From: Betaproteobacteria bacterium
Lineage (GTDB): Bacteria > Pseudomonadota > Gammaproteobacteria > Burkholderiales > SG8-39
Assembly: GCA_005884455.1 (NCBI GenBank)
Contig: VBCH01000210.1
Span: forward strand, 1 to 60,716
DNA length: 60,716 nucleotides
Reading direction: 5' to 3'
Shown: one piece after another, positions 8,674-16,855 of the stretch
Layout of the letters: the number at the start of each line of letters is the position of its first letter
How positions within the stretch are numbered: position 1 is the first letter of the stretch
Position numbers and translations under genes: made by a program
Notes under the pieces: generated by a model
Database searches by the model: none
Seen by the model: the letters and a program-made list of their open reading frames with translations, nothing else
Told to the model about the DNA's origin: nothing

Positions 8674-9687
8674 ATGCGCAACTTTACCGATCGCGACTGG
8701 CGCGGAACCACTGCGCTGACGCTGTTCGCCGCGGCCGCGGCCATGCCCACCCAGGCGCTTGCGGCCTGGGAACCCACGAAGACGGTGGAGTTCATCGTGC
8801 CCGCCGGCACTGGCGGGGGCGCCGATCAGATGGCGCGGATCATTCAAGGCATCATTGCCAAGAACAAGTTGATGAAGGAGCCGATGGTCGTTGTCAACAA
8901 GGCCGGAGGCGCGGGTGCCGAGGGCTTCCTGGACGTCAAAGAGTCGAAAGGCGATCCGCACAAGATCATCATCACCCTGTCGAATCTGTTCACGACCCCG
9001 CTTGCGACCAATACGCCGTTCAACTGGCGCGATCTGACGCCTGTTCAGATGATGGCCCTGGACAACTTCGTCCTATGGGTCAACGCGGAGACGCCCTACA
9101 AGACGCCCACGGAATACCTCGCCGCGGTCAAGGCCGGCGGCGGAAAGTTCAAGATGGGCGGGACGGGCTCGAAGCAGGAGGATCAGATCATCACCGTCGC
9201 TATCGAGAAACAGACCGGGGCCAAGTTCATCTACATTTCGTATCGCGGCGGCGGCGAAGTGGCGGTGCAGCTGGTGGGCAAGCACGTCGATTCGACGGTC
9301 AACAACCCGATCGAAGCGGTGGCCCAGTGGCGCGCGGGGTCGCTGCGGCCGCTGTGCGTGTTCGACGCCAAGCGCATGCCCTACAAGACGAAGATCACCA
9401 AGACGATGTCCTGGTACGACATTCCGCCGTGCAAGGACACCGGCCTCGACGTCGAATACCTGATGCTGCGCGGCATCTTCATGCCCGGTGGTGTGACCGA
9501 GGAGCACAAACAGTACTACGTCGACCTGCTGAAGAAGGTGCGGGAAACCCCCGATTGGAAGAGCTTTTTGGAGCAGGGCGCGTTCAACCAAACCACGTTG
9601 ACCGGGAAGGAATACGAAGCCTGGGTGGCGCGCGAGGAGGCGCGGCACATCCTGCTCATGAGGGAAGCGGGATTCCTGGCGAAGTAG
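8674..9687 (+). CDS. tctC: Tripartite tricarboxylate transporter substrate-binding protein (TctC/Bug family)
   Basis: Periplasmic receptor of a TTT-type carboxylate importer. The start at 8674 is set by AGGAGGAGA immediately upstream and by a following export signal (RDWRGTT, then a hydrophobic stretch ending in AQALAA-type residues: PTQALAA). Mature residues begin with the Bug-family pattern VEFIVPAGTGGGADQMAR. The second binding loop (GGTGSKQEDQI) is also present. It is followed by tctB and tctA, so the operon encodes a whole transporter. It lies between fhs-terC and the oxc-frc genes and shares their promoter motif, so I infer oxalate or a related small dicarboxylate as substrate. The family as a whole binds many carboxylates, so substrate is not proven. 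Confidence 0.88.
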   Translation: MRNFTDRDWRGTTALTLFAAAAAMPTQALAAWEPTKTVEFIVPAGTGGGADQMARIIQGIIAKNKLMKEPMVVVNKAGGAGAEGFLDVKESKGDPHKIIITLSNLFTTPLATNTPFNWRDLTPVQMMALDNFVLWVNAETPYKTPTEYLAAVKAGGGKFKMGGTGSKQEDQIITVAIEKQTGAKFIYISYRGGGEVAVQLVGKHVDSTVNNPIEAVAQWRAGSLRPLCVFDAKRMPYKTKITKTMSWYDIPPCKDTGLDVEYLMLRGIFMPGGVTEEHKQYYVDLLKKVRETPDWKSFLEQGAFNQTTLTGKEYEAWVAREEARHILLMREAGFLAK

Positions 9688-9694
9688 GATTGGG

Positions 9695-9725
9695 TGGACG
9701 CGAGGGGTAGGCACCCACGCGTCCA
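9695..9725 (+). repeat. Inverted repeat between tctC and tctB
   Basis: TGGACGCG (9695-9702) and CGCGTCCA (9718-9725) form an 8-bp stem around a 15-base loop. There is no T run, so this is more likely an mRNA-stabilising or partial attenuating hairpin. It would let the abundant binding protein be made in excess of the membrane subunits. Confidence 0.5.
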
Positions 9726-9762
9726 GAACCCCGCACTGCGGGACGGGCGGATCGAGGAGGGG

Positions 9763-10266
9763 ATGGAAAGCGAGCAACAACATTCGGCGGCATCGGTCAG
9801 GGCCGTGGAGATCGGTGTCGCCGTCGTCATATTCCTCTTCGGTGCCCTGGTCGTATTCGACAGCTACCGCCTGGGTGCCCGATGGGGAGACGACGGGCCG
9901 CAAGCCGGCTATTTTCCCTTTTATGTCGGCCTGTTCATCTGCGCCTCCGGCGCAGCGATCTTCGTCCGTGCTTTGCGAAACACGGCGTTCGCCGCCGAAT
10001 CGTTCGTGTCGCGCGAGGAGCTGAAGAAAATACTGACGGTTCTCGTGCCGACGATCGTGTATGTCTCCGTGATCGGGTATCTGGGTTTCTACGTCGCGTC
10101 CACGCTCTATATCGCCTACTTCATGTGGCACTTGGGTAAGTACGCCTGGTTCAAGATCGCGCCGGTCTCGATAGGCGTCAGCGTCGCGTTTTTTCTGATC
10201 TTCGAAATATGGTTCTCGGTGCCTCTTCCCAAAGGGCCGCTCGAGGCTGCGTTGGGACTCAATTGA
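9763..10266 (+). CDS. tctB: Tripartite tricarboxylate transporter small membrane subunit TctB
   Basis: 167 aa with four hydrophobic segments (about 15-33, 48-66, 80-117 as a pair, and 125-145), the standard TctB topology. It contains the family-typical GPQAGYFPFY segment after the first membrane helix. I chose the ATG at 9763 with GAGGAGGGG directly upstream; a GTG at 9694 would overlap the intercistronic hairpin. TctB is the poorly conserved 4-TM partner of TctA. It is encoded between the receptor gene and tctA as usual. Confidence 0.85.
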   Translation: MESEQQHSAASVRAVEIGVAVVIFLFGALVVFDSYRLGARWGDDGPQAGYFPFYVGLFICASGAAIFVRALRNTAFAAESFVSREELKKILTVLVPTIVYVSVIGYLGFYVASTLYIAYFMWHLGKYAWFKIAPVSIGVSVAFFLIFEIWFSVPLPKGPLEAALGLN

Positions 10267-10320
10267 GGGCCGTGGCGGCGGATTAGCTCGCCGGCGCTTG
10301 CGCTGGTAAGGGGAGGCTGA

Positions 10321-11832
10321 GTGGAGGAAATCAACGCGCTGCTGCAGGGGTTCGGGGTCGCGCTGTCCCCGCTCAACCTGCTGCTGATGTTCGTCGGGGT
10401 CGTCCTGGGCATCATCATCGGCGTGCTGCCTGGCTTGGGCGGCGCGAACGGCGTCGCCATCCTGCTGCCTCTCACGTTCTCGATGGCGCAGCAGCCCGGC
10501 GGCACGACCTCCGCGATCATCCTGCTCTCGTGCATCTATTGGGGCGCGCTGTTCGGCGGAGCGATCACGTCTATCCTCTTCAACATTCCCGGTGAACCCT
10601 GGTCGGTCGCGACCACTTTCGACGGCCACCCGCTCGCGCAGCTGGGGCGCGCGGGGAGCGCGCTGACGGCGGCGTTTACATCCTCGTTCATCGGGGCCCT
10701 GATCGCCGTGATCATGATCACGTTTCTCTCGCCCGTCGTGGCGGGTTTTGCGCTGCGCTTCGGCCCGCCGGAATTCTTCTCGGTATACCTGCTCACCTTC
10801 TGCGCCTTCGTCGGCATGAGCGGCGGCAACGCCGCGAAGACCATCGCTTCCATGATGATCGGGTTCGCGCTGGCCGCCGTCGGCCTGGACAGCGTCACCG
10901 GGACCCTGCGGCTCACGTTCGGATTCACCTCGCTCCTGAAAGGGTTCGATTTCCTGATCGCAGTGATCGGCCTCTTCGGCATCGGCGAAATTCTGGAGAC
11001 GCTCGAGGAAGGCCTCGCGTTCAAGGGAGCGAGCGCGCGGATCAACTTCAAGGTCGTGCTCGAAACGTGGAAAGAGCTGCCGCGCTACTGGGCGACCTCG
11101 CTGCGCAGCGCCGCGGTGGGTTGCTTCATGGGAATCGTGCCCGGCGGGGCGACGCCGGCCTCTTTCATGAGCTATGGCCTCGCGCGCCGTCTCTCCAAGG
11201 ACGGCAATGACTTCGGCAGCGGCAAGGTCGAGGGCGTCGTCGCTCCGGAGACCGCGGCTCACGCCGCCGGCACTTCGGCGCTCCTGCCGATGATCACGCT
11301 CGGGGTACCGGGATCGCCCACGGCCGCGGTGCTGCTCGGGGGCCTGCTGATCTGGGGACTCCAGCCCGGCCCGCTGCTGTTCGTCGAAAAACCGGACTTC
11401 GTGTGGGGACTGATCGCCAGCATGTATCTCGGCAACATAGCCGGCCTGATCGTCGTGCTGACCTGTGTTCCGCTTTTCGCCGCGATCCTTCGCATCCCCT
11501 TTTCGATCATCGCGCCCGTCATCATCGTGATCTGCGCGATCGGGGCGTACACCGTGCACAACTCGATGTTCGACGTCTATCTGATGGTCGCGTTCGGCGT
11601 GCTCGGCTATGCTTTCAAAAAGCTCGGCTATCCGCTCGCGCCGTTGGTGCTGGCGCTCGTTCTGGGCGACCGGGCCGAGGAAAATTTCCGCAACGCGATC
11701 AAGGGCTCCCAGGGCGATCTTCTGGTCTTCTTCTCGAACGGGCTGGTGGGAGGCCTGACCAGTCTCGCCTTGCTGCTGCTGTTCTGGCCGTTCATCCGTG
11801 CGGGTTGGCGGATGGTGCTCGGAAAAAGCTGA
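10321..11832 (+). CDS. tctA: Tripartite tricarboxylate transporter large membrane subunit TctA
   Basis: 503 aa, about 12 membrane segments, the ion-coupled permease of the TTT system. Family signatures include GVLPGLGGANGVAILLP near residue 38 and the repeat-related IVPGGATPASFMSYGLA near 275, plus FNIPGEPWSVATTFDGHP. The start is GTG at 10321 with AAGGGGAGG upstream. The gene ends 12 bases before the convergent end of the Crp/Fnr-family gene. The whole tctCBA set follows a single promoter-like site before tctC. Confidence 0.93.
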   Translation: MEEINALLQGFGVALSPLNLLLMFVGVVLGIIIGVLPGLGGANGVAILLPLTFSMAQQPGGTTSAIILLSCIYWGALFGGAITSILFNIPGEPWSVATTFDGHPLAQLGRAGSALTAAFTSSFIGALIAVIMITFLSPVVAGFALRFGPPEFFSVYLLTFCAFVGMSGGNAAKTIASMMIGFALAAVGLDSVTGTLRLTFGFTSLLKGFDFLIAVIGLFGIGEILETLEEGLAFKGASARINFKVVLETWKELPRYWATSLRSAAVGCFMGIVPGGATPASFMSYGLARRLSKDGNDFGSGKVEGVVAPETAAHAAGTSALLPMITLGVPGSPTAAVLLGGLLIWGLQPGPLLFVEKPDFVWGLIASMYLGNIAGLIVVLTCVPLFAAILRIPFSIIAPVIIVICAIGAYTVHNSMFDVYLMVAFGVLGYAFKKLGYPLAPLVLALVLGDRAEENFRNAIKGSQGDLLVFFSNGLVGGLTSLALLLLFWPFIRAGWRMVLGKS

Positions 11833-11843
11833 AAACGGGCGCG

Positions 11844-11865
11844 CTCAGGCGGCCCGCTGCCTGAG
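11844..11865. terminator. Hairpin at the convergent tctA / crp-like 3' ends
   Basis: CTCAGGC (11844-11850) and GCCTGAG (11859-11865) form a 7-bp stem with an 8-base loop overlapping the end of the regulator gene. Leftward, it is followed by a short T run (CCCGTTTTC), so weak termination of the regulator transcript is possible. Rightward there is no T run. Confidence 0.35.
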
Positions 11866-12450
11866 GCGGGACAGGGTTTCCGGGGTCAGATTGAGGTAGG
11901 AGGCCAGCTCTTTCTTGGGTATGCGGCCGAGCAGGTCCTGGTGCTTGCGCATGAAGCGCGCAAGGCGACCGGGGGCGTCGAGCAGATGAAGCGTGATCGT
12001 GTGCGCCATCACCTCGGACATCAGCCGCATGACCTCGTATTCGAAGCGCAGCTTCATTTCGATGTGGCGTTCGAGGAACTCGACCCAGTGGGGCATGGAC
12101 AGGCGCGCCACGCGGACCTTGGTGACCGCCGCGATGCTGTAGGGGATGGGGGTCTTCATCCGCCACGCGGCGTAGGAGGTGTCCATGTCGGTCTCGGCCG
12201 CGAAGCGCAGGATCATCTCTTTTCCCTGGGGATTGCTCACGACGCGCTTCAGGATCCCGTCCAGGATGAAGAACTGCTCCATGCTCGTGCTGCCTTGGCG
12301 CACCAGCGCCTCGCCCTTCCGGTACTCTGCGACCTCCAGCAGCGGCTCCAGATCGTTCCAGGCGGACGCCGGCATTTCGCGCAGGATCAGGTTCTGCTTG
12401 AGCTGCAGCCGGATGGTGTTGCGCTGCGGGTGATTGACGATTGCCGACAC
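11845..12450 (-). CDS. Crp/Fnr-family transcriptional regulator, probable oxalate/formate regulon activator
   Basis: 201 aa: an N-terminal cyclic-nucleotide-binding-type beta-barrel (about 15-120), a dimerisation helix (about 120-150) and a C-terminal helix-turn-helix (about 165-198). The recognition helix reads [12 protein letters not shown], so the E..SR triad that lets FNR read TTGA half-sites is kept. There is no cysteine at all, so it cannot carry the FNR iron-sulfur cluster and must sense something else. The barrel lacks an obvious cAMP-type RxA phosphate motif. The start is GTG at 12450, because the downstream ATG lies inside the barrel. It is divergent from oxc with one TTGA-N6-TCAA palindrome between them, which might also give autoregulation. 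It is the natural candidate to bind the four palindromes of this region. Confidence 0.85.
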   Translation of the reverse strand: MSAIVNHPQRNTIRLQLKQNLILREMPASAWNDLEPLLEVAEYRKGEALVRQGSTSMEQFFILDGILKRVVSNPQGKEMILRFAAETDMDTSYAAWRMKTPIPYSIAAVTKVRVARLSMPHWVEFLERHIEMKLRFEYEVMRLMSEVMAHTITLHLLDAPGRLARFMRKHQDLLGRIPKKELASYLNLTPETLSRLRQRAA

Positions 12451-12492
12451 GGGCAGGACTTGCCGCGAAAGGGCTCAATTAAGCGGGAATTA

Positions 12493-12535
12493 TTGATCGC
12501 AGTCAAGGTGGAAAGGTCCTTAACAATCCTAGACT
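12493..12535 (+). promoter_or_regulatory. Crp/Fnr-type site plus -10 of oxc-frc
   Basis: TTGATCGCAGTCAA (12493-12506) is followed after 23 bases by TAGACT (12530-12535), the weakest -10 of the four. A start near 12542 would put the site at -42.5 and leave about 53 bases before oxc. The palindrome is also 43 bases upstream of the divergent regulator gene. Confidence 0.62.
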
Positions 12536-12594
12536 TTGGTTTCGAATCGACCCCGGCGCTTATCCGGCTGGGCACTGCACGCAAGGAGACCATC

Positions 12595-14394
12595 ATGGGA
12601 ACAGTCGAGGCGCAAGTCGCGACCGGTCAGGACGTGAAGAAGGGGAGCAGCGGCCAGATCGTCGCCAATGTGCAATCACAAGAATTGACCGACGGCTTTC
12701 ATCTGGTCATCGATGCCCTCAAGCTCAACGGCATCGACACGATCTTCGGTCTGCCCGGTATCCCGATCACCGATTTCACCCGCATCGCACAGGCCGAAGG
12801 GATGCGCGTGATTTCGTTCCGCCATGAGCAGAACGCCGGCAACGCCGCCGCCATCGCAGGCTTCATGACGCAAAAGCCCGGTATCTGCCTGACGGTGTCC
12901 GCCCCCGGCTTCCTCAACGGCTTGACGGCTCTCGCCAACGCCACCACCAATTGCTTCCCGATGATCCTTATCAGCGGCTCCTCCGAGCGGGAGATCGTGG
13001 ATCTCCAACAGGGCGACTACGAGGAGATGGACCAGCTCGCAATCGCCAGGCCGCTATGCAAGGCCGCCTTCCGCGTGCTGCACGCGGAGGACATCGGCGT
13101 GGGGATCGCGCGCGCGATCCGCGCCGCAGCCTCAGGCCGCCCGGGCGGCGTCTATCTCGACCTCCCGGCGAAGCTCTTCCCGCAGGCCCTCGACGCGGAG
13201 CTCGGGAAAAAGTCTCTGATCAAGGTGGTGGATCCAGCGCCCAAGCAGATTCCGGCGCCGGAGGCCGTCAGGCGTGCGCTCGAGCTCCTCAAGGGCGCGA
13301 AAAAGCCGCTGGTCATCCTCGGCAAAGGCGCGGCCTATGCGCAGGCCGACGCGGAGATCCGTTCCTTGATCGAGAAGACGGGCGTCCCGTACCTGCCCAT
13401 GTCCATGGCCAAGGGGCTGTTGCCGGATACGCATCCGCAGTGCGCTTCGGCTGCCCGCTCGTTCGTGCTGCCGGAGGCCGACGTGGTGATGCTCGTCGGC
13501 GCGCGCCTTAACTGGCTGCTCTCGCACGGCAAGGGCAAGACCTGGGGCGGCAAGGAGCACAAGGCGTGGGGCGGCCAGAAGTTCATCCAGATCGACATCT
13601 CGCCGCAGGAGATGGACAGCAACGTGCGCATCGACGCGCCCATGGTCGGCGACATCGGTTCCTGCGTGTCGGCGCTGCTCGCGGCGATTAACTCAACTGC
13701 GGGCTCGAGCTGGCCCAAGCCGCCGGCGGAGTGGCTGGGCGCGATCGCCGAGCGCAAGAACAAGAACATCGCGAAGCTGGCGGAGACCCTCGCCAAGAAT
13801 CCGACGCCGATGAGCTTCCACAGCGCGCTTGCCGTGGTGCGCGACATCGTCAAAGCCAACCCGGACGCGTGCCTCGTCAACGAAGGCGCCAACGCGCTCG
13901 ATTTCACCCGCAGCATCGTCGACATGTACAAGCCGCGCAAGCGCCTGGACGTCGGCACCTGGGGCATCATGGGCATCGGCATGGGCTTTTCGGTCGCCGC
14001 CGCCGTGGTCAGCGGCCAGCCGGTGATCGCGATCGAGGGCGACAGCGCCTTCGGCTTCTCCGGCATGGAAGTCGAGACGATATGCCGCTACAACCTGCCG
14101 GTCTGCGTGGTGGTCTTCAACAACAACGGCGTCTACCGCGGCACCGACGTCAATCCGACCGGCGGCCCCGACGTGGCGCCCACCGTGTTCGTCAAGAATG
14201 CGCGCTACGACAAGCTGATCGAGGCCTTCGGCGGCGTGGGCGTGCACGCGACGACCCCGGCCGAGCTGCGCAAAGCGATGGAAGAGGCCATCCGCTCGCG
14301 CAAGCCCACGCTCATCAATGCCGTCATCGATGAGAGCGCCGGCACCGAAAGCGGTCGTATCACCAGCCTGAACCCGAGCGCAAAAAAGAAATAG
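12595..14394 (+). CDS. oxc: Oxalyl-CoA decarboxylase
   Basis: Thiamine-diphosphate enzyme converting oxalyl-CoA to formyl-CoA and CO2, the committed step of oxalate breakdown. The conserved ThDP glutamate is Glu78 in [12 protein letters not shown]. The C-terminal ThDP/Mg motif is [11 protein letters not shown], followed by ICRYNLP and FNNNGVYRG, which resemble oxalyl-CoA decarboxylase rather than acetolactate synthase. At 599 aa it is some 30 residues longer than Oxalobacter Oxc because of an N-terminal extension. The ATG at 12595 has AAGGAG six bases upstream. It lies 22 bases before frc, giving the classic oxc-frc pair. Confidence 0.95.
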   Translation: MGTVEAQVATGQDVKKGSSGQIVANVQSQELTDGFHLVIDALKLNGIDTIFGLPGIPITDFTRIAQAEGMRVISFRHEQNAGNAAAIAGFMTQKPGICLTVSAPGFLNGLTALANATTNCFPMILISGSSEREIVDLQQGDYEEMDQLAIARPLCKAAFRVLHAEDIGVGIARAIRAAASGRPGGVYLDLPAKLFPQALDAELGKKSLIKVVDPAPKQIPAPEAVRRALELLKGAKKPLVILGKGAAYAQADAEIRSLIEKTGVPYLPMSMAKGLLPDTHPQCASAARSFVLPEADVVMLVGARLNWLLSHGKGKTWGGKEHKAWGGQKFIQIDISPQEMDSNVRIDAPMVGDIGSCVSALLAAINSTAGSSWPKPPAEWLGAIAERKNKNIAKLAETLAKNPTPMSFHSALAVVRDIVKANPDACLVNEGANALDFTRSIVDMYKPRKRLDVGTWGIMGIGMGFSVAAAVVSGQPVIAIEGDSAFGFSGMEVETICRYNLPVCVVVFNNNGVYRGTDVNPTGGPDVAPTVFVKNARYDKLIEAFGGVGVHATTPAELRKAMEEAIRSRKPTLINAVIDESAGTESGRITSLNPSAKKK

Positions 14395-14416
14395 GCGCAG
14401 AGGTATTGGAGACCCA

Positions 14417-15688
14417 ATGGAAGCTTTAAAGGGCGTACGCATCCTCGACCTGACCCATGTGCAGGCGGGGCCGACGTGTTCGCAGCTGCTCGCCTGGATG
14501 GGCGCGGACGTCATCAAATTCGAGAACCCACAGGGCGACGCGACGCGCGGCCAGCTGCGCGACGTCCCCAACGCCGACAGCCTGTACTTCACGATGCTCA
14601 ACTGCAACAAGCGCTCGATCACTGTCAACATGAAGAGCGCCGAGGGCAAGCAGGTGTTCGTCGATCTCCTGAAGAAGTGCGACATCATCATGGAGAACTT
14701 CGGCCCGGGCGTGCTCGATCGTTTCGGCTTCACCTGGGAGAAGATCCACGAGATCAATCCCAAGATCGTGATGGGCTCGATCAAGGGCTTCGGCTCGAGC
14801 GGCCCCTACGCCGACTTCAAGGCCTACGAGAACGTGGCGCAGGCGATGGGCGGCGCGATGAGCACGACCGGCGTACCCGACGGCCCGCCGTTCGTCACCG
14901 GCGCGCAGATCGGCGACTCGGGCACCGGCCTGCACCTCGCCATCGGCCTGCTGGCCGCGCTCAGGCAGGCCGACCGCACGGGCAAAGGCCAGTACGTCGA
15001 GGTGGCGATGATGGACGGCGTCATGAACCTGTGCCGCGTGAAATTCCGTGATCACCAGCGCCTCATGCGCGGCGATATGCCCGAGTATTCGGTCCCGACC
15101 TACAAGGGCATGGGCGATGTGCCGCGCGCCGGCAACGACTCCGGTGGCGGCCAGCTCGGCAATGCCATCCATTGCAAGCCGCACGGGGCGAACGACTGGC
15201 TCTACGTGGTGGTGCAGGAAGCGGTGTGGGAGGACCTCGCCAAGCGCATCGGGCCGGATGTGGGCATGCCCGACATGGCCAGCGATCCGCGCTTCGCGAA
15301 GATCGGTGACCGGCGCAAGAACCAGAACCTCATGTGGACGCTGATCAACAAGTTTGCCGAGAAGTACACCAAGCGCGAGCTCATGGCGATCCTGAATCCG
15401 CTGGACGTGCCCTGCGGCCCGATCATGAGCACACAAGACCTCGCGAACGACGAGCACGTCCATGGCCGCGACATGTGGGTCGAGCTTGACCATCCGCAGC
15501 GCGGCAAGTGGTGGAACGTCGGTATGCCGATCAAGCTCTCGGCATCGCCCGCGCTGATCAAGCGCAGCCCGACGCTGGGCGAGCACACCGACGAGGTCCT
15601 GAAGGAAGTCCTCGGCTACGACCAGGCGAGGATCAATTCCCTTAGGAGCGCGGGCGCGTTCTCGGTGCCGCCGAAGAAAGCGGCGTAG
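14417..15688 (+). CDS. frc: Formyl-CoA:oxalate CoA-transferase
   Basis: Class III CoA-transferase that moves CoA from formyl-CoA to oxalate, regenerating oxalyl-CoA and freeing formate. The catalytic aspartate is Asp167 in GAQIGDSGTGLHLAIG, which aligns with Asp169 of the Oxalobacter enzyme. The early QAGPTCSQLLAWMGADVIK and GSIKGFGSSGPY segments are typical of the family. Length of 423 aa is normal. It has TTGGAGA before the ATG, follows oxc by 22 bases and is followed after 2 bases by a formyltransferase gene. Confidence 0.95.
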   Translation: MEALKGVRILDLTHVQAGPTCSQLLAWMGADVIKFENPQGDATRGQLRDVPNADSLYFTMLNCNKRSITVNMKSAEGKQVFVDLLKKCDIIMENFGPGVLDRFGFTWEKIHEINPKIVMGSIKGFGSSGPYADFKAYENVAQAMGGAMSTTGVPDGPPFVTGAQIGDSGTGLHLAIGLLAALRQADRTGKGQYVEVAMMDGVMNLCRVKFRDHQRLMRGDMPEYSVPTYKGMGDVPRAGNDSGGGQLGNAIHCKPHGANDWLYVVVQEAVWEDLAKRIGPDVGMPDMASDPRFAKIGDRRKNQNLMWTLINKFAEKYTKRELMAILNPLDVPCGPIMSTQDLANDEHVHGRDMWVELDHPQRGKWWNVGMPIKLSASPALIKRSPTLGEHTDEVLKEVLGYDQARINSLRSAGAFSVPPKKAA

Positions 15689-15690
15689 CT

Positions 15691-16623
15691 TTGAAAATAG
15701 CCATCGTCGGCCAGCAGGATTTTGGCAAGGCGGTTCTCGAAGCCTTTCTCGCTCGTGGCGACGAGATCGCCGGCGTCTTCTGCGCGCCGGAGAAGGAGGG
15801 AGCGAAGGCCGATCCGCTCAAGGCAGCGGCGCTGGAAAAGGGGCTCAAGATCTTCCAGTTCCAGTCGCTGCGCAACAAGGAAGCGCTCGACGCGATGCGC
15901 GCGCTCAACGCCGACATCGGGATCATGGCCTTCGTGCTGCAGTTCGCGCCGCAGGAGTTCGTGAAGATCCCGAGGAAGGGCACGATCCAGTACCACCCGT
16001 CGCTCCTGCCGAAATACCGCGGGCCGAGTTCGATCAACTGGCCGATCATACGCGGCGACGCCAAGACCGGACTGTCCATCTTCCGCCCGACCGACGGATT
16101 GGACGAAGGCCCAGTGATCCTGCAGAAGGAAACGCCGCTCAGCGCGGATGACACGCTCGGCAGCGTCTATTTCGATCGCTTGTTCCCGATGGGGGTCGCG
16201 GCGATGATCGAGGCTGCAGATCTGGTGATGGCCGGCAAGCATCGCGAGACGGTTCAAGACGAGACCCGCGCGAGCTACGAAGGCTGGTGCCGCGCCGCCG
16301 AGGCGAAAATCAACTGGGCGAGCCACGTCGATTTCACTTACAACCTGATACGCGGGTGCAATCCGGCGCCGGGCGCCTGGACCACGCTGGGCGGAAAGAA
16401 ACTGCAGATCTTCGACAGCCGCAAGCATCTGTTCCGCACCTTCGGCGCGGTCAAGGGCAAGATCGGCGAGATTTCCGAGATCGGCGCGGCGAGTTTCTTC
16501 GTGACCGCTCAGGGCGGACGAATCGAAGTCCTCAAGGCAAAGCACGAGGACGGCAAGAAAGTATCCGCGGCCGAACTCGTAGCCCAGAACGGCCTCACTC
16601 CGGGCACGGTGCTCGGGAGCTGA
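15691..16623 (+). CDS. Formyltransferase-fold protein resembling the 10-formyl-THF hydrolase domain
   Basis: 310 aa with an N-terminal formyltransferase Rossmann fold (1-190) and an Fmt-type C-terminal domain (205-305). The catalytic pair is kept: His102 in IQYHPSLLPKYRG and Asp138 in TDGLDEGPVILQ. Gln100 sits where Met-tRNA formyltransferases and GARTs have Asn. The text around the site, and the later KINW and GAWTTLGGKKLQIF, look most like the hydrolase domain of 10-formyl-THF dehydrogenase. It probably handles 10-formyl-THF or a related formyl donor, but whether it hydrolyses or transfers is unknown. The start is TTG at 15691, two bases after the frc stop, so translation is likely coupled. 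Its place in the oxalate operon is unusual. Confidence 0.75.
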   Translation: MKIAIVGQQDFGKAVLEAFLARGDEIAGVFCAPEKEGAKADPLKAAALEKGLKIFQFQSLRNKEALDAMRALNADIGIMAFVLQFAPQEFVKIPRKGTIQYHPSLLPKYRGPSSINWPIIRGDAKTGLSIFRPTDGLDEGPVILQKETPLSADDTLGSVYFDRLFPMGVAAMIEAADLVMAGKHRETVQDETRASYEGWCRAAEAKINWASHVDFTYNLIRGCNPAPGAWTTLGGKKLQIFDSRKHLFRTFGAVKGKIGEISEIGAASFFVTAQGGRIEVLKAKHEDGKKVSAAELVAQNGLTPGTVLGS

Positions 16624-16855
16624 CTCGCGCCGGCGCGGCGGCCTGCTCGGCTGGCGCGGTGGATCGTCGCATTCTCCTTCGCGGCTTTTGCTGCCGAAGG
16701 GAAATTTGACTGCCCCCACTTTTCACTGTAAAAATGTCCCCTAGAGCATTGTTTATTCAGTAACTTGCTGCTCTTCATCGGCGAGAGGGGGTTAGCGTAA
16801 AATGCGAGCACTCGGAGCGCATCCCTTACAACAATAAAAACAAACGGGAGAGGCT

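Noticed and set aside
9073..11559. 828-codon open frame antisense to tctCBA
   Set aside because: Low-complexity Arg/Gln/Asp-rich translation spanning three well-supported genes on the other strand.
16700..16745. Sequence reminiscent of insertion-sequence ends (CCCCCACTTTTCACTGTAAA)
   Set aside because: No matching inverted copy, no target duplication and no transposase in the window. I cannot support a mobile-element call.
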